Assembly (NCBI GenBank): GCA_963281255.1
Contig: OY725489.1
Coordinates: 5,580,523-5,644,522 of the forward strand
Direction: 5' to 3'
Length of the DNA stretch: 64,000 nt
Source of the DNA: Aphrocallistes beatrix
Lineage: Eukaryota; Porifera; Hexactinellida; Sceptrulophora; Aphrocallistidae
Shown: one piece after another, positions 22,926 through 33,717 of the stretch
Layout: each line of letters starts with the position of its first letter
How positions within the stretch are numbered: the stretch's first letter is position 1
Made by a program: the position numbers and the translations under genes
The notes under the pieces: model-generated
The model's input: only the letters and a program-made list of their open reading frames with translations
Told to the model about the DNA's origin: nothing
The model's database searches: none

Positions 22926-23475
22926 TATATATATATCTGTAACGAATTGATTGAAGAAACTGCCGGGGATAGAAAGCTAATTTTTGGCATGTGGGAGCCT
23001 TTCGGCTATGGCTCCAGTAAGTTCTGAGCTCAGAGAAAAATGTCGACTCATCATGGAATTATGACGTCATTGTCTCATTTTTAAAAGTTAAGCAACACAG
23101 TTATTCGGGCATAACTCAGCCATTATAGGAGATAGAAGGCTGAAATTTTAAGAGAATCTGTATACTAACACCTCTCACATATGATACAACTAGCATCAAA
23201 AAATGATGACTCATCACTTCGCTATGACGTCATCATTACTCATCAAAATTTTAAAAATTGACAAATTTGGTGTTTTTTCGTGAGATATCGATTTTAAAAC
23301 TAAGATGGACATATTTAGAGATTATATCTCCCTTATAATTAACCAATGTCACCTCCAGGCGACCGAAGGGAGCCTCCGGCGGACACGAAGTGTCCGCCAG
23401 CCGCGCAGCGCAAGCAAGCGAAGCGCGCTTGTATATATATATATACACACATTAATCGAGTTTTAATAGTAAGGA
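22926..23475 (-). mobile_element. R1 repeat, copy f, inverted
   Basis: This copy lies head-on to copy e, so 22326-23475 is a large palindrome. It lacks its own inner terminal repeat and shares that of copy e, but has the outer one (CGAGTTTTAATAGTAAGGA, ending at 23475). Both TGACGTCA sites and the perfect hairpin GGCGGACAC-GAA-GTGTCCGCC are intact. Confidence 0.85.
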
Positions 23476-23968
23476 TTTCAAAGCAGTAAAAATTAATGGA
23501 AATTGAGGGACATATATAATTTCTTTCAAAATCCAATTTTCAGAGACTTTTTTTAGCAAATATAAATGTGATTACTTTTGGTAAATTCAACATGGTGGCG
23601 AAAACTGAAGGTTTTTGATATTACGAATAAAAAGAGAATTATGAAAAGAATAGTGTTAAAATTACTCAAAAATAATCGTCGGGTGTTTGGGTATGAATTT
23701 TTAGCAATTTATAAAATTTCAAAAGTATGTTTGTTCATTAGATAGATCATCCATTGGTGAAAGAATTTTAAAAAGTCTTTGAATGGCTGTAGTCATATTG
23801 TGTCCGATTTCTTCCTTGTAAATTGGTAAATTTTTAAGAAAAGTTTTATCTGATAAATTAGTCCGATTATTAATAGTTTTGGAGAAAACTATGCGATTCA
23901 AATCTGCACTGAAAAAATTAAATGAATCAGTTGAAAAAGTCAAAAGTAAGATATTATAGGAAAGGCCC
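23476..23968 (+). repeat. TTAA-family element copy, right piece
   Basis: This continues the element broken at 18783: TTCAAAGCAGTAAAAATTAA matches 41625 onward, and the copy ends with TATTATAGGAAAGGCCCACC, a mutated version of the family's right end. With 18525-18783 it shows that the R1/Tigger cluster is inserted inside an older element. The minus-strand ORF 23719-23970 is not supported as a gene. Confidence 0.75.
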
Positions 23969-25326
23969 ACCTTTATATTATAGTTTTCAATACTTCGGAA
24001 ATCTTGTGCTGATGACCAATATGAAAGTTTTAAATTTATTATCCATTAATCCTTAAAAATAACTTTGATAATATGATTTAATTTTCGCAGTATTTTTGCG
24101 GTTAATTTTCTCAATAACGAATTTTTGATTCTATCCTAGGTTTTTGCTTAAAATCTATTATCCATAGAACACCTAAAAACAAATTTTTATAAAGTAGATG
24201 GCATACATGAATCCACCCGAAGAAAATTGATTAAAGACACATCAAAAGTTATGGCCAACGAACGGCCAAAGATTCCCCAATATTCTGCTTTTCGGCGAAC
24301 CATTCCGCCAGACCGTAATGCTTTCAAGAATGACTATCTAGTATGCCATTTTCTTTGCTTAACTTTTTGCTAAATAATGCCATAAGAACAATTCCCTCAT
24401 TAGGATTCGACTCTATTTCTCATACTAAAATTAAGAAAACCTCGAAAGTGTTTGGTTCAAAAGTATTACGTCCATTGGACGAATTCTTCGACGTTGGTGC
24501 TTCCTATTTGAAAAATACAGATATGATCGGGTAAATCCCATTTTATTTGTTCTAGTCTGATGAACCGGTTTTCAGGCGCCCAAACTCGTTGTGTTGTAGT
24601 GAAAATTGTAGTTTTCTCTAAAATGGGCTATAATAAAGATTTCTATTTCACGATAATGCTCCTTAGGAATGTTAAAAGCAAGTGAGAATATCACTATGAA
24701 TTCCGGTAAATATTGCCTGTTGCGCAATGTGATGTCGATAAAGCACTTTTTCACAACGGATTTGGTTTCTATGCGCTGATAAAACATTTATATGATCTAA
24801 GGTGCACAATAAGCGAGTTTATTAGCATGTACTAAAACCTAAGTTGACTAATTAATTGAAAGATGATGAAGAATTATGAATTATTCAATTAATGAATTAT
24901 TCAAATTTTCAAATATTGATGCAGATTCTATCCCCAAAAGTGGTTAAAAGGTTGCTCATGTTATATACCTCTAACATTGCTCAGTCCCTAAGCGAAATAT
25001 CAAATATTTTTTTCATTATTTTAGTTTCAAATTTTGAATATTCATTGAGAATTCATGAATTAGTCAACTTAGACTAAAACACAATGCTATACCACCACAT
25101 CTATGGTCCAAGTACGAATGAACAATCAACCTTGAAGGTTTCATTACTTCGTTAGAAAATACTTGCTCGCATACATGCTCATTGGATACTGCTCATTGCA
25201 TAGAGCTTTCACAAAGCCGTAATTGATATAATCAGTGATTTATGTCTACACTTTTTACCATTCATATTCCGTGATCGAGTTCATCAGCTTCTATTTAATT
25301 ACCTTTTATAGTTACTCACTTTTAAA
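23969..25326. other. Noncoding interval
   Basis: AT-rich DNA without recognised genes. ORF 24343-24534 (63 codons) and others are unsupported. The block near 24700-24735 (AAATATTGCCTGTTGCGCAA) recurs at 36391-36410, so part of this is a dispersed repeat. Confidence 0.45.
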
Positions 25327-27995
25327 CAGGTATGCCAATCCAATCCAATCGATGGGAATATCGATTGTCGATTGTCATATTTCCGCATCGATTGGATTGT
25401 CGCTGATTTTATCGATTGGATAATTAGCGATCAATTTTCATCGATTCTTTTTTATTTTTTTCGATAATTTCTGATATGTTTCTTTTACATTATATTTTGA
25501 ATGGTTATCGCTTATCTATTCGAAAGTTGTACGTAATTGGCAGGAAACTAAATCATAAGAGACAAAATTACAAACATTTGTTCATAGTACGATCATAGAA
25601 TCTACAATGTTAGGGATCATATGCATCCTCAGATCACTGAGGTTGTATTTTAGACCACTAAAAGTCCTCTCCACTGTGGGATGTTGTTTATTAACAAATT
25701 TTTATATTAGAATGAATCATAATTTCATTTTTACTTGTAAGTGTGATAACTAAAACATAATATAATATTGGTTAAACGAGATAAAAAATCCGCCCATACG
25801 AAAAAATAATCGATAAATAATTGATTGTCGATATCGACTGGATTGTTAAGGCCATCCTGGGCTAAGATTCGAAAAAAATCAAAAATTTCAAAATTCATTC
25901 TGATGCCTTATTTATATTTCTTTATCTTTGTATAATCTAACTCTTGATTATCTTTTCAAAATATTCCGTATTTATTCCAATGTGACGATTTTTAATAACC
26001 AGCCGAATTCATTTTTTTTCTGAATTTATCCAAATTTGTATATTTACAAGGTTACTCACAGTGATTTTTAGATTCAGTATAGTAAAGATGTATTGGTTGA
26101 TTGTTCTATACTGAATGCTCTAAATTGCTCAGTAGTTACTGTTTACTTTCAGTTAGAGACTCTAATAGAATGCTTCCGTCTCTTTCACAATTTGACTTTA
26201 CATTATTACTGACTAATACAAAAATATTCAATTACTTGTATGAAATACATGATATCCATTTCAAAATATGAATGTAATAGCATCTTTTTATTTGAATAAT
26301 ATTATATTACTACATAAATGATTATTCAAGTTATTCCAACGATGTTAAAATATCCGTAGATTTCATAAATATTTTGAAATATATTTCAGTTACAACAATT
26401 CATATATCATAATTTGTACTACTGAATTTGCTCTTTCACTGAACCAATGGCATCGAAGAACGTTCTAGATCCAGATTTCGTATCATCAAGTGATGAAGAA
26501 TCTATTTGCGATATTTTAAACGTTCCTATCAGTTCTCAACCTGATAATTCTCAAAATATTATCGATGAGTGGTCCTCCCAGGATACCAAGGACTCATTAT
26601 TTATCATGCTTCCCTCAATTTGCATCCTCCCTGTGACACTAAAACATTCAATTTAGCACAGAAGTCTTTGTTTTGGCTGCAGAATACGTGGATAGTTTAA
26701 GAGATCGTTTACACATATTACAATCAGTTGACCCATCGGCTTCTCATGTTCGTCGCATTGTTGCCTCCTACGACGGGTGTTACCAGATGCGTAGTGGTAA
26801 GGCAGGCGGGGGTTTTAGCCGTTAGTGTTTTGCCCTGCAATAGCTGTCGACACTGCTCAGGTTATTTCGTATGGGATTGGATACAATTCATGCCACATTT
26901 GCACTATATACGAGAATAAACTGAAATCAAATTCGACCTCAGCCGCAGATTACGATACTTTCATTGAAAAACATCAGAAAACCTGTCAATCAAACTATTC
27001 TCATCTCTATTCAGTTCAACTTGAAATCGAACACGTCTTCCTATTCAAAAACCTCCTAGTCATCAAGGTCACCCGTATTTACTCGGACTCTTGCGCTATT
27101 TGCGGTGGTACTCAGGACGATTGCATCGTTGGTTTTGGTATCGGGTTTTGTGATGAAGTAATCGATTGGATCCTGTATAACATTTGCGATCTTTGGTATC
27201 ATGCCAAATGTCTCGGCCTAAATATTGAAGATGTTCAAGATCTCCCTGAATGGAATTGTTTAGACTGTACGTAGTCTCTCCGAATTGTTTCTGCATTTAT
27301 CATGAGCAAATTCATTCTTTAGATTATCGTGAATTGAATTAAGTTGAAAACCCCATTAATAATAATAGAGAGTATGATAAAAACAATGATAAAATATGTT
27401 CAAAAATAATGCAGTTTGTTACATTGTGTAGCTTTTTTCAGAAAAAGTAAGTGAGATATATCTTAGCATTTAAACAATTAAACTATTCATATAATAAGCA
27501 ACCTTGACTACTAGAAGTATAGTGAAAGTTCTATTATTGAACACAATACATATTGAAACCATTAAATTTCTGCTATTTTAGGATATTTTGCCCTCGATAT
27601 CAGATTATGAGGTCAATATATTTTTAGATATTAGAGCATGAAAGTCCATTCTAGTAGTCAAGTTTCCTTAGCCTATATATTGCATAATAAACACCTGAGA
27701 ACAATGAATTGACTAACACATGAGTTGGTGGATCATGCATAACTACGAAATCGATGGTATAGGAATTTAGTATTACGTAATTTGGAACCATAGCCCTAGA
27801 GAGGTGGAAATATGATATAGGAGCAAATTGATTGCATAATATTGATCCTAGACTACTCAGTGAAGTAACCTAATCATGAAATTGAAATATGACCAAAATT
27901 AATTCTAGGCCCTGGGTGGCCTTAAGAAACAATCGATTGCTAAAATCTCGACATCGATTGTCCAAATATATCGATTGATTGGATTAGCATCCCTG
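25327..27995 (+). mobile_element. DNA transposon with ~8 bp TSD and Mutator-like remnant
   Basis: The left end CAGGTATGCCAATCCAATC and the right end (read inward, CAGGGATGCTAATCCAATC) are inverted repeats. The flanks are CTTTTAAA (25319-25326) and CTTTTAAG (27996-28003), 7 of 8 bases equal. The subterminal sequence is rich in ATCGAT and CGATTG motifs. It encloses a decayed transposase-like ORF. An 8 bp TSD fits hAT or some Mutator-like families; the protein remnant favours the latter. Confidence 0.7.
26447..27274 (+). pseudogene. Mutator-like transposase remnant with C-terminal PHD-like finger
   Basis: The first piece (26447-26655) is an acidic, serine-rich N-terminus (DPDFVSSSDEESICDIL). 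After a frame change, 26770-27000 reads as YQMRSGKAGGGFSR, CNSCHICTIYENK and KHQKTCQSNYSH, resembling the conserved cysteines and H..C..N motif of Mutator-like transposase domains; the family call is by recollection of that pattern. The end (about 27083-27274) resembles a PHD finger: CAIC, then NICDLWYHAKCLGL and WNCLDC. One expected metal-binding cysteine before NICD is missing. Frame changes and internal stops make it non-functional. Confidence 0.55.
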
Positions 27996-28439
27996 CTTTT
28001 AAGATATATTCATTTGTTATGAATAAAAACAACATCGTGATCATGATTATTTTTAAACAGGAATCCATCACCAGTGTAACTATACTATTGATATATTATG
28101 ATCAACTTAAACTGATAATTTTATCCATTTTTGTTTATAAACATTGACCATTCATTCCAAGAATATCCTGTTACCACTTATGGTTCGATTTTTGTCAGAT
28201 GCTTTGAGGTAACATCCGTGGCTCTGCTTCTGCGCCTCCTTGCGGTATAGCCGCCAACCAAATTGCTTCCAATGCTCCCTAGGAGGGTTCACGGCCCACT
28301 TTGAGAATCAACTCAATTGTAATAGATTCTATTTCAATTGATGCAAGGAAGTTTAAATATTTGATTCTTCACACCTTTAACGCATTATAACGAGAGAGAA
28401 TTTAATTTTCAAAATTTGCTGGCATTTTCATAAAACAAA
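27996..28439. other. Noncoding interval
   Basis: No gene recognised. A GC-richer patch at about 28199-28300 stands out in composition but has no identified content. Confidence 0.4.
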
Positions 28440-28620
28440 AATGATGAGTCATCATCGAATAATTACGCAAACATGACTCAAAATTTGAACAAATACACCG
28501 GAATTCGGATTTAATGGACTAGAAGCCGCATAGCGGCTGAGTGCGAACGAACATTTGCCGCAAAGCGGCCATTTTGAATGAGAGTTGCGCAGTGGAAGCA
28601 AGCGAAGCCCGCTTGTATGA
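28440..28620 (-). repeat. R1-related repeat (family C), copy 1
   Basis: Read on the minus strand it starts CAAGCGGGCTTCGCTTGCTT, then has GGCCGCTTTGCGGC and TTCGTTCGCACTCAGCCGC, and ends with ATGATGAGTC-type sequence. It matches 32274-32660 on the plus strand. The opening resembles R1, but the hairpin module is different. Confidence 0.7.
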
Positions 28621-28953
28621 TTATAATTTTTGACATAATATTTGAGTATGGATATGTAATTTATTCTGTTGGTTACAAGACTGGATCCAAATATATATCT
28701 GGGGATTAATCTATTTTTTCTGGGAACAAGCCTCCAGACTCCCCTTACCGCGTACCGTCGCTCGTTTCACTCGAGCATATGCAATTCTTGATCCTCCACT
28801 GAAGGTCTCACTTTATAAAGTTGTCTACGAGATTGATATTTATCAGAAGACAAAAATTATTATTTTTTTAAGTTTATGAGCTTGACAATGGAGTTCATTT
28901 CCGCAAATAACTGAAAAATTGGTCAACTTTCAAATAACCAGTCATGTTAAGTA

Positions 28954-29284
28954 CAGTACACCTTCGCTAATCCGAACCTCGCTAGTCCGAACCCTCGCTA
29001 ATTCGAACACTTCATTCTTACAATCCGAACACCCAAAATATAATCTTATTGGCCTCATGATTTTAATCAAAGTTTATAATATTATCTCTTTCAATAAGAT
29101 TGAGAAACCTCATTAAAGAAGCAATCATAACAGAATATTATCCTTAATATTCTAGCAATACAAATTTATTATAGTTAATAACCCATTGAATTAGTACAAT
29201 TTCACTAATCGGAACAAATTCACTAATCCGAACGATTTTTTCGATCATTGGCACGGAGCTGTTCGGATTAGCGAGGGTGTACTG
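28954..29284 (+). mobile_element. Pogo/Tigger-like MITE, 331 bp
   Basis: The ends are CAGTACACCTTCGCTAATCC and, inverted, CAGTACACCCTCGCTAATCC, differing at one base, with TA on both sides (28952-28953 and 29285-29286). The interior shows several CTAATCCGAAC-type repeats near both ends and no coding capacity. The closest relative in the window is 2299-2635. These ends differ from those of the Tigger element at 19303, so its autonomous partner is probably another element. Confidence 0.85.
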
Positions 29285-29424
29285 TAGTAGATATTCTAAT
29301 ATAGATCGTAATAGAGAGAAATAACAAACAGTATGTCAACTATCCTCATGATAGTTGACTTGCCTATATACTACCTAATCAGGGTTGCCATACGTCCTTT
29401 TTTAGAAAGGACAGTCCTACTTTT

Positions 29425-29530
29425 TTGTTACCTGTCCTTTTTAAAATATGCTGTCCTTTTTGTCCTTTTTTTTCGCTTTTTGTCCTTATTGTCCTTTTTT
29501 TCGCTTTTTGTCCTTTTTGTTCTTATAAAC
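29425..29530. repeat. Subterminal TGTCCTTTTT repeats of the hAT element
   Basis: About eight copies of GTCCTTTTT/CGCTTTTT-type motifs lie between the left end and the transposase start. Subterminal repeats of this kind serve as transposase-binding sites in characterised hAT elements; that role is inferred here. Confidence 0.75.
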
Positions 29531-29574
29531 TCATTCTTGTCCTTTTACGTTTTACTTGTAGATTATATCCTATA

Positions 29575-31431
29575 ATGGCTAAAAGAAAATGTGTTTTTCG
29601 TAAAGATCTCACAGAAACCTATTCATATATAATACACAGCACTAAAGGCAGCACATTTGCGCACTGCACTATTTGTAATGTCGACATCAATATTTCTTTT
29701 GGAGGTATTTCTTCAGTGAAGCATCATATCGATTCGTCTAAACATTCTGCTTCTAAACTGTTGTTTGATTCATCTAAGCCTTTGGGAGCATATTTTAGAG
29801 AAAAATATTCACCTGTTAGTTTGAAAATCGCTGCGGCAGAGGGAACATGCGCATTTCATACTATTAAACATCACCATTCTTTCAAGTCAATGGATTGTAC
29901 ATCCCACCTTTTATCGGTGTGTTTTCCAGATTCTGAAATAGCGAAGAATTTTCATTCTGCTAGGACAAAAACTAAAGCTATCATCACTGGAGTGCTTGCC
30001 CCTGCTAGTGTTGAAGACATCCTAATTGAACTAAAGGCAGGAACAATATTTTCCCTGTCTACAGATGCATCAAATCATGCAGAATTAAAAACATTCCCAA
30101 TAATTGTTCGTTATTTCAATAATAAGGGAGTTCAAAATAAATTATTGGATTTTGTCAATCAAGACAGTGAAAAGTCCAAAGATGTTGCAGATATGATATT
30201 AAATATCGTTTCCGAAAATGAATTGAATATGGAAAACATGATCGCTTTTTGCGCTGACAATGCTCCTGTAAATTTTGGTGGAGTCAATCGATGTCAGGGT
30301 GAAAACGTATTTACTAAGCTGAAACAATATAATTCGAAATTAATTCCTTTAGGTTGCCCATCACACCTTGTTCACAAATCAGCTCAAATTGCATCTGATC
30401 GGGCATTATCAGTCGATGTTGAGTCAGTTGCCCTAAAGATTGCTTGGTATTTTTCAGGAGAAAGTAGTGGAGTAATTAATCGATACAAAGGTTTGGTTGA
30501 ATTCTGCGATTTCATTGATATACATTACATGAAATTCCCCACACATGGAAAAACGAGATGGCTTACTCTTCATCCTTTGATTGAGAGGATTTTGATGCTC
30601 TGGGAAGCAATAAAGTCTTATTTTCTTTCTAATGAGCTCGTTCCAAGGATGTTAGAAACATTTTTTAACGCGAATCTTAGCCAATGTTACTTTCTATTCT
30701 TACATAGCACTCTTAAATTGTTCAATGACACCAATATGATACTCCAAAGAAGCAATCTCTGTTTGCCTGAAATGATTCGTGTGATGAATAAACTAAAGCT
30801 GAATCTCATGAACAGAAGTAAAAGTGGATTCCTCGGGTCTACTACTGAAGCTGAATTAGAGAAAATTGATAATGCTCATGAAATAAATAAATTCAAATTG
30901 GAGTGTTTGGAATTTTATAAAATATCCATAGATTACCTAAATAAATGGCTACACCTTGACCAATTGCCCCAAAATTTAGATTGGTTGTTATTAGAAGATG
31001 CTAAATTAATCGAATACGAAACATTAAAAGAATCTGCGAAGTCACTTTGTCCAGAAATTGTATTGGATGATGATTTATTTGAAGAAGTGTGCAACCTTAA
31101 ACGACTCTTTCCTGATTTGTCATCTGAACTTGTAGGAACCTTGGCCATCGATGAAGTTTGGGCTGTGATGACCAAATGTAATTTTCCTTGTATTAGAAAA
31201 CTGGTCTCTGCCATATTTGCAATTCCTGCTTCTAATGCAAGCTGTGAACGTGTATTTAGTCTATCTAAAGTACAATGGACAGACGATCGAAACAAATTGG
31301 AAATTAATACAGTTGGTTCAATTCTTAAGGTTTTGGTGAACTTTGATATGACCTGCAAAGAAATGTATTCGAAGCTCATCAATGATGAGGTCGTATTGAG
31401 AAAGATATGTTCAAAAGAGAAGTACTATTAA
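29575..31431 (+). CDS. hAT transposase, 618 aa, intact
   Basis: A hAT-family transposase that would excise and insert the surrounding element. The start is placed at the ATG at 29575 (MAKRKCVFRK). The open frame reaches back to 29425, but that part only translates the TGTCCTTTT repeats. Residues 27-57 form a BED-like zinc finger (CTIC, then VKHH and SSKH). The catalytic acidic residues fit D164 (LSTDASNHAELK), D228 (FCADNAP) and E558 (NASCERVFS). KTRWLTLH fits the conserved RW motif. The C-terminal region (about 535-590) is the hAT dimerisation domain (FPCIRKLVSAIFAIPASNAS). No stops or frameshifts are seen. Confidence 0.93.
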   Translation: MAKRKCVFRKDLTETYSYIIHSTKGSTFAHCTICNVDINISFGGISSVKHHIDSSKHSASKLLFDSSKPLGAYFREKYSPVSLKIAAAEGTCAFHTIKHHHSFKSMDCTSHLLSVCFPDSEIAKNFHSARTKTKAIITGVLAPASVEDILIELKAGTIFSLSTDASNHAELKTFPIIVRYFNNKGVQNKLLDFVNQDSEKSKDVADMILNIVSENELNMENMIAFCADNAPVNFGGVNRCQGENVFTKLKQYNSKLIPLGCPSHLVHKSAQIASDRALSVDVESVALKIAWYFSGESSGVINRYKGLVEFCDFIDIHYMKFPTHGKTRWLTLHPLIERILMLWEAIKSYFLSNELVPRMLETFFNANLSQCYFLFLHSTLKLFNDTNMILQRSNLCLPEMIRVMNKLKLNLMNRSKSGFLGSTTEAELEKIDNAHEINKFKLECLEFYKISIDYLNKWLHLDQLPQNLDWLLLEDAKLIEYETLKESAKSLCPEIVLDDDLFEEVCNLKRLFPDLSSELVGTLAIDEVWAVMTKCNFPCIRKLVSAIFAIPASNASCERVFSLSKVQWTDDRNKLEINTVGSILKVLVNFDMTCKEMYSKLINDEVVLRKICSKEKYY

Positions 31432-31930
31432 TACTGGTAATTACCTCGTGGTATAACATTGATTACTCAAATTTCCACATATTGTATACTAATAAAATCC
31501 TATATTCTTGTATTTCAAATAGTAAAAAAATATAGAATGATTCATGCGTGGGGAAAATATAGCTGTAGATCGATATTCAAAAAAAAACCCTCACAGACGG
31601 GCCGGGAGTGTGCTTCCATACTGAACACTTTAAGATTTAAAAAAAATTCAAACGGATATCTCTCAAACTCAGGTCTGTACACCACATACGGCCCGACACC
31701 AGCACTCATTTTAGAACTGTGCTAATATAACATATATTGGATCATAGATCCAATATCATGATATAGAAGCACACTAAAAACATTCAAAACAATTCCTTGG
31801 GGTGCTAGCACCCAGACAGCCATTATTGTCGTTCGCTACGCTCTCTCTTTACATGGTTTTTCTAAATCTTCGATCTATCCCTGAGTGTCCTTTTTTTTAT
31901 GACTGAGGAGATGGCAACCCTGTACCTAAT

Positions 31931-32273
31931 AGTCTATCGTCTACTAGCCAGCCTGCTTGGGCGGGCTTCTATGTCAAGACTGTCAAACTCATAACAGCCA
32001 CACAACCCACAGTAATTATCTATTATTGATTCTAAGCTGAATCCCGTACATTTTTCAAAGATGGTGATCAACACTTCTAATCAAATATCTCTCAAAATAA
32101 TCAAGGTGTCCTTGATTATTTAGCCGAGCTAAGGGCTTCTATTTAGGCCAGTAAAGTTTGAGGGATACAATATACATGGTCAATTGAAATCAACATATTT
32201 TTCCGAGAAAAATAATACTATTCTCCTCTATTCTATAACTTTACTATTGTGAGATAAATGGTTTATCTTATAT
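31931..32273. other. Noncoding interval
   Basis: No gene recognised. Inside the hAT 3' region, the stretch 31580-31615 (CTCACAGACGGGCCGGGAGT) is a member of a dispersed short family described at 45040. Confidence 0.4.
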
Positions 32274-32660
32274 ACAACGCACTTCGCTTACTTCCGCTAC
32301 ACGAGTGTTACTCAAAAGGCCGCTTTATGGCCTTTCTTCGTTCGCACTCAGCCGTTTCGCGGCTGCACTCACGGCCCCTTTCAGGCATTTAGGACTTTAT
32401 CTAATAATAATAATCAATCTTCTAGCCTATGGCCCGAAGATTACTACGATACTATCTAAAAATGATAACGACGTCACCATTTCATGATGTGTCAGCATTT
32501 TCACTATCTAAGGGTACAGGTATGTGAGTCATGCTGTAGGGTCCCTGTAATTAATTTTTATTCATTTATCATTAATTTTCTCAAATTAAACCATGTTTTC
32601 GATTTTTGATGAGTCATATTGGCGTAATTATTCGATAATGACTCATCATTTTCGGATTAT
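32274..32660 (+). repeat. R1-related repeat (family C), copy 2
   Basis: It starts TACAACGCACTTCGCTTACT, then GGCCGCTTTATGGCC, TTCGTTCGCACTCAGCCG and CGCGGCTGC. Further on, AACGACGTCACCATTTCATG corresponds to the TGACGTCATAATTCCATGATG block of R1, showing that the two families share a module. The end GATAATGACTCATCATTTTC matches 28440 in inverse. ORF 32305-32487 is not supported. Confidence 0.7.
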
Positions 32661-33426
32661 GAAAATTTTGCTTCCGTAAGGCTTCGGTATTACAATAGGC
32701 TATATTTCCAGTAAAATGTTGATAATTGGAAATGTTGATATATTGAGAATGGTGAAAATAAACATTTTTAGGTAACATATTTTGATATAAAAACAAAAGC
32801 TTGTTTAAAGGCGTCGTCCTGAAATAGAGGTGGAAACTAATCCCTCTGTCGCAATCGTAGCTATGCTCATATCTCTACACACTATTTAGGAACAAAATAT
32901 CTCTTTGCACTTTAATTTTAACATCAAGATGAATCTGATTAATCTGAATATTAAATTATCCCATTACTAGAACAAGGTAGAATGTAGGTGCATAAAAATA
33001 TATATTATTCATTAATAGAAAGTTCCCTTTTATCTACCAAATCAAACAATGCATTTGTCTAAATCATTTGTAGTTTTCGAGTTAAATTTATCCCTATTTG
33101 TCAGAATACATGTCCCTAGTAAAAGCAGAATGTTTAAACTATCTATTGAAATCTTACATATTTTGAAATGATTCGTCCTCAATGTTACTCTAATTGAACA
33201 TTAATAACATGTGCAAGGCTGCTTTATTAAGGAATTAATTAATTGGGAAAAAAAATCACAGAAGAGATACGAGTGTGCTTCCTTTGTCAAATAGCCGCTT
33301 TGCGGCTCCTCGATTACTTACATACATTCAAAATGACGCGACATTAATACTATTTGGTACTAAATCATCCTATGTTGTCTGGGTCGATTTGATGCTGAAC
33401 TAGACCGTAAATGGTGCATTACTCTA
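32661..33426. other. Noncoding interval with a family D fragment
   Basis: About 33245-33310 (ATACGAGTGTGCTTCCTTTG, then AGCCGCTTTGCGGCTCC) belongs to the same short dispersed family as 45080 and 46440. GCCGCTTTGCGGC can form a hairpin. Nothing else was recognised. Confidence 0.45.
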
Positions 33427-33717
33427 GTGGTCCGAATAAACGGGGGGTTGGAATAAGCGGGAGGGTCATGCTAATAGGATTTAATTATTATTTAATTATT
33501 AAAATCAACAAAAAGAAATTCGAGCATATATTTACGCCTACGTAATTTGAATATAGTACGATATTATAGTTGATAATTCTAACTGATTCAGAACATCAAG
33601 TCAGAAACTAGGGTTTGGTAAAAATTCAAGTTCAATTACTATAAAATTTAATAAACGGGTGGTTCGAAACTTTTTCAAAAAGTAATAAACGGGGGGGGGG
33701 CGTTTATTCGGACCCCA
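33427..33717. mobile_element. Putative MITE with GGTCCGAATAAACG ends, ~290 bp
   Basis: The left end GTGGTCCGAATAAACGGG and the right end CGTTTATTCGGACCCC are inverted repeats, and extra AATAAACGGG-type motifs lie just inside both. TA precedes the left end; the right flank is not clearly TA, so the TSD is uncertain. The ends resemble pogo/Tigger style. A run of ten G lies near 33691. Confidence 0.6.

Larger units (their letters stand above)
29380..31922 (+). mobile_element. Complete hAT element, 2543 bp, perfect 8 bp TSD
   Basis: The ends are CAGGGTTGCCAT on the left and its inverted copy ATGGCAACCCTG on the right. The 8 bp TACCTAAT occurs immediately outside both ends (29372-29379, 31923-31930). 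The left subterminal region is packed with TGTCCTTTT motifs, and one GTGTCCTTTT lies near the right end. The intact transposase, exact TSD and matching ends indicate a recent insertion. Confidence 0.95.

Noticed and set aside
23251..23536. Conserved small proteins recurring with each R1 copy (CAARLADT...)
   Set aside because: The same peptide recurs only because R1 DNA recurs; the frames are not kept consistently and begin in TA repeats.
29425..29574. Hydrophobic N-terminal extension of the hAT transposase
   Set aside because: The apparent membrane-like stretch is the translation of TGTCCTTTTT repeats; the BED finger starts after the Met at 29575.
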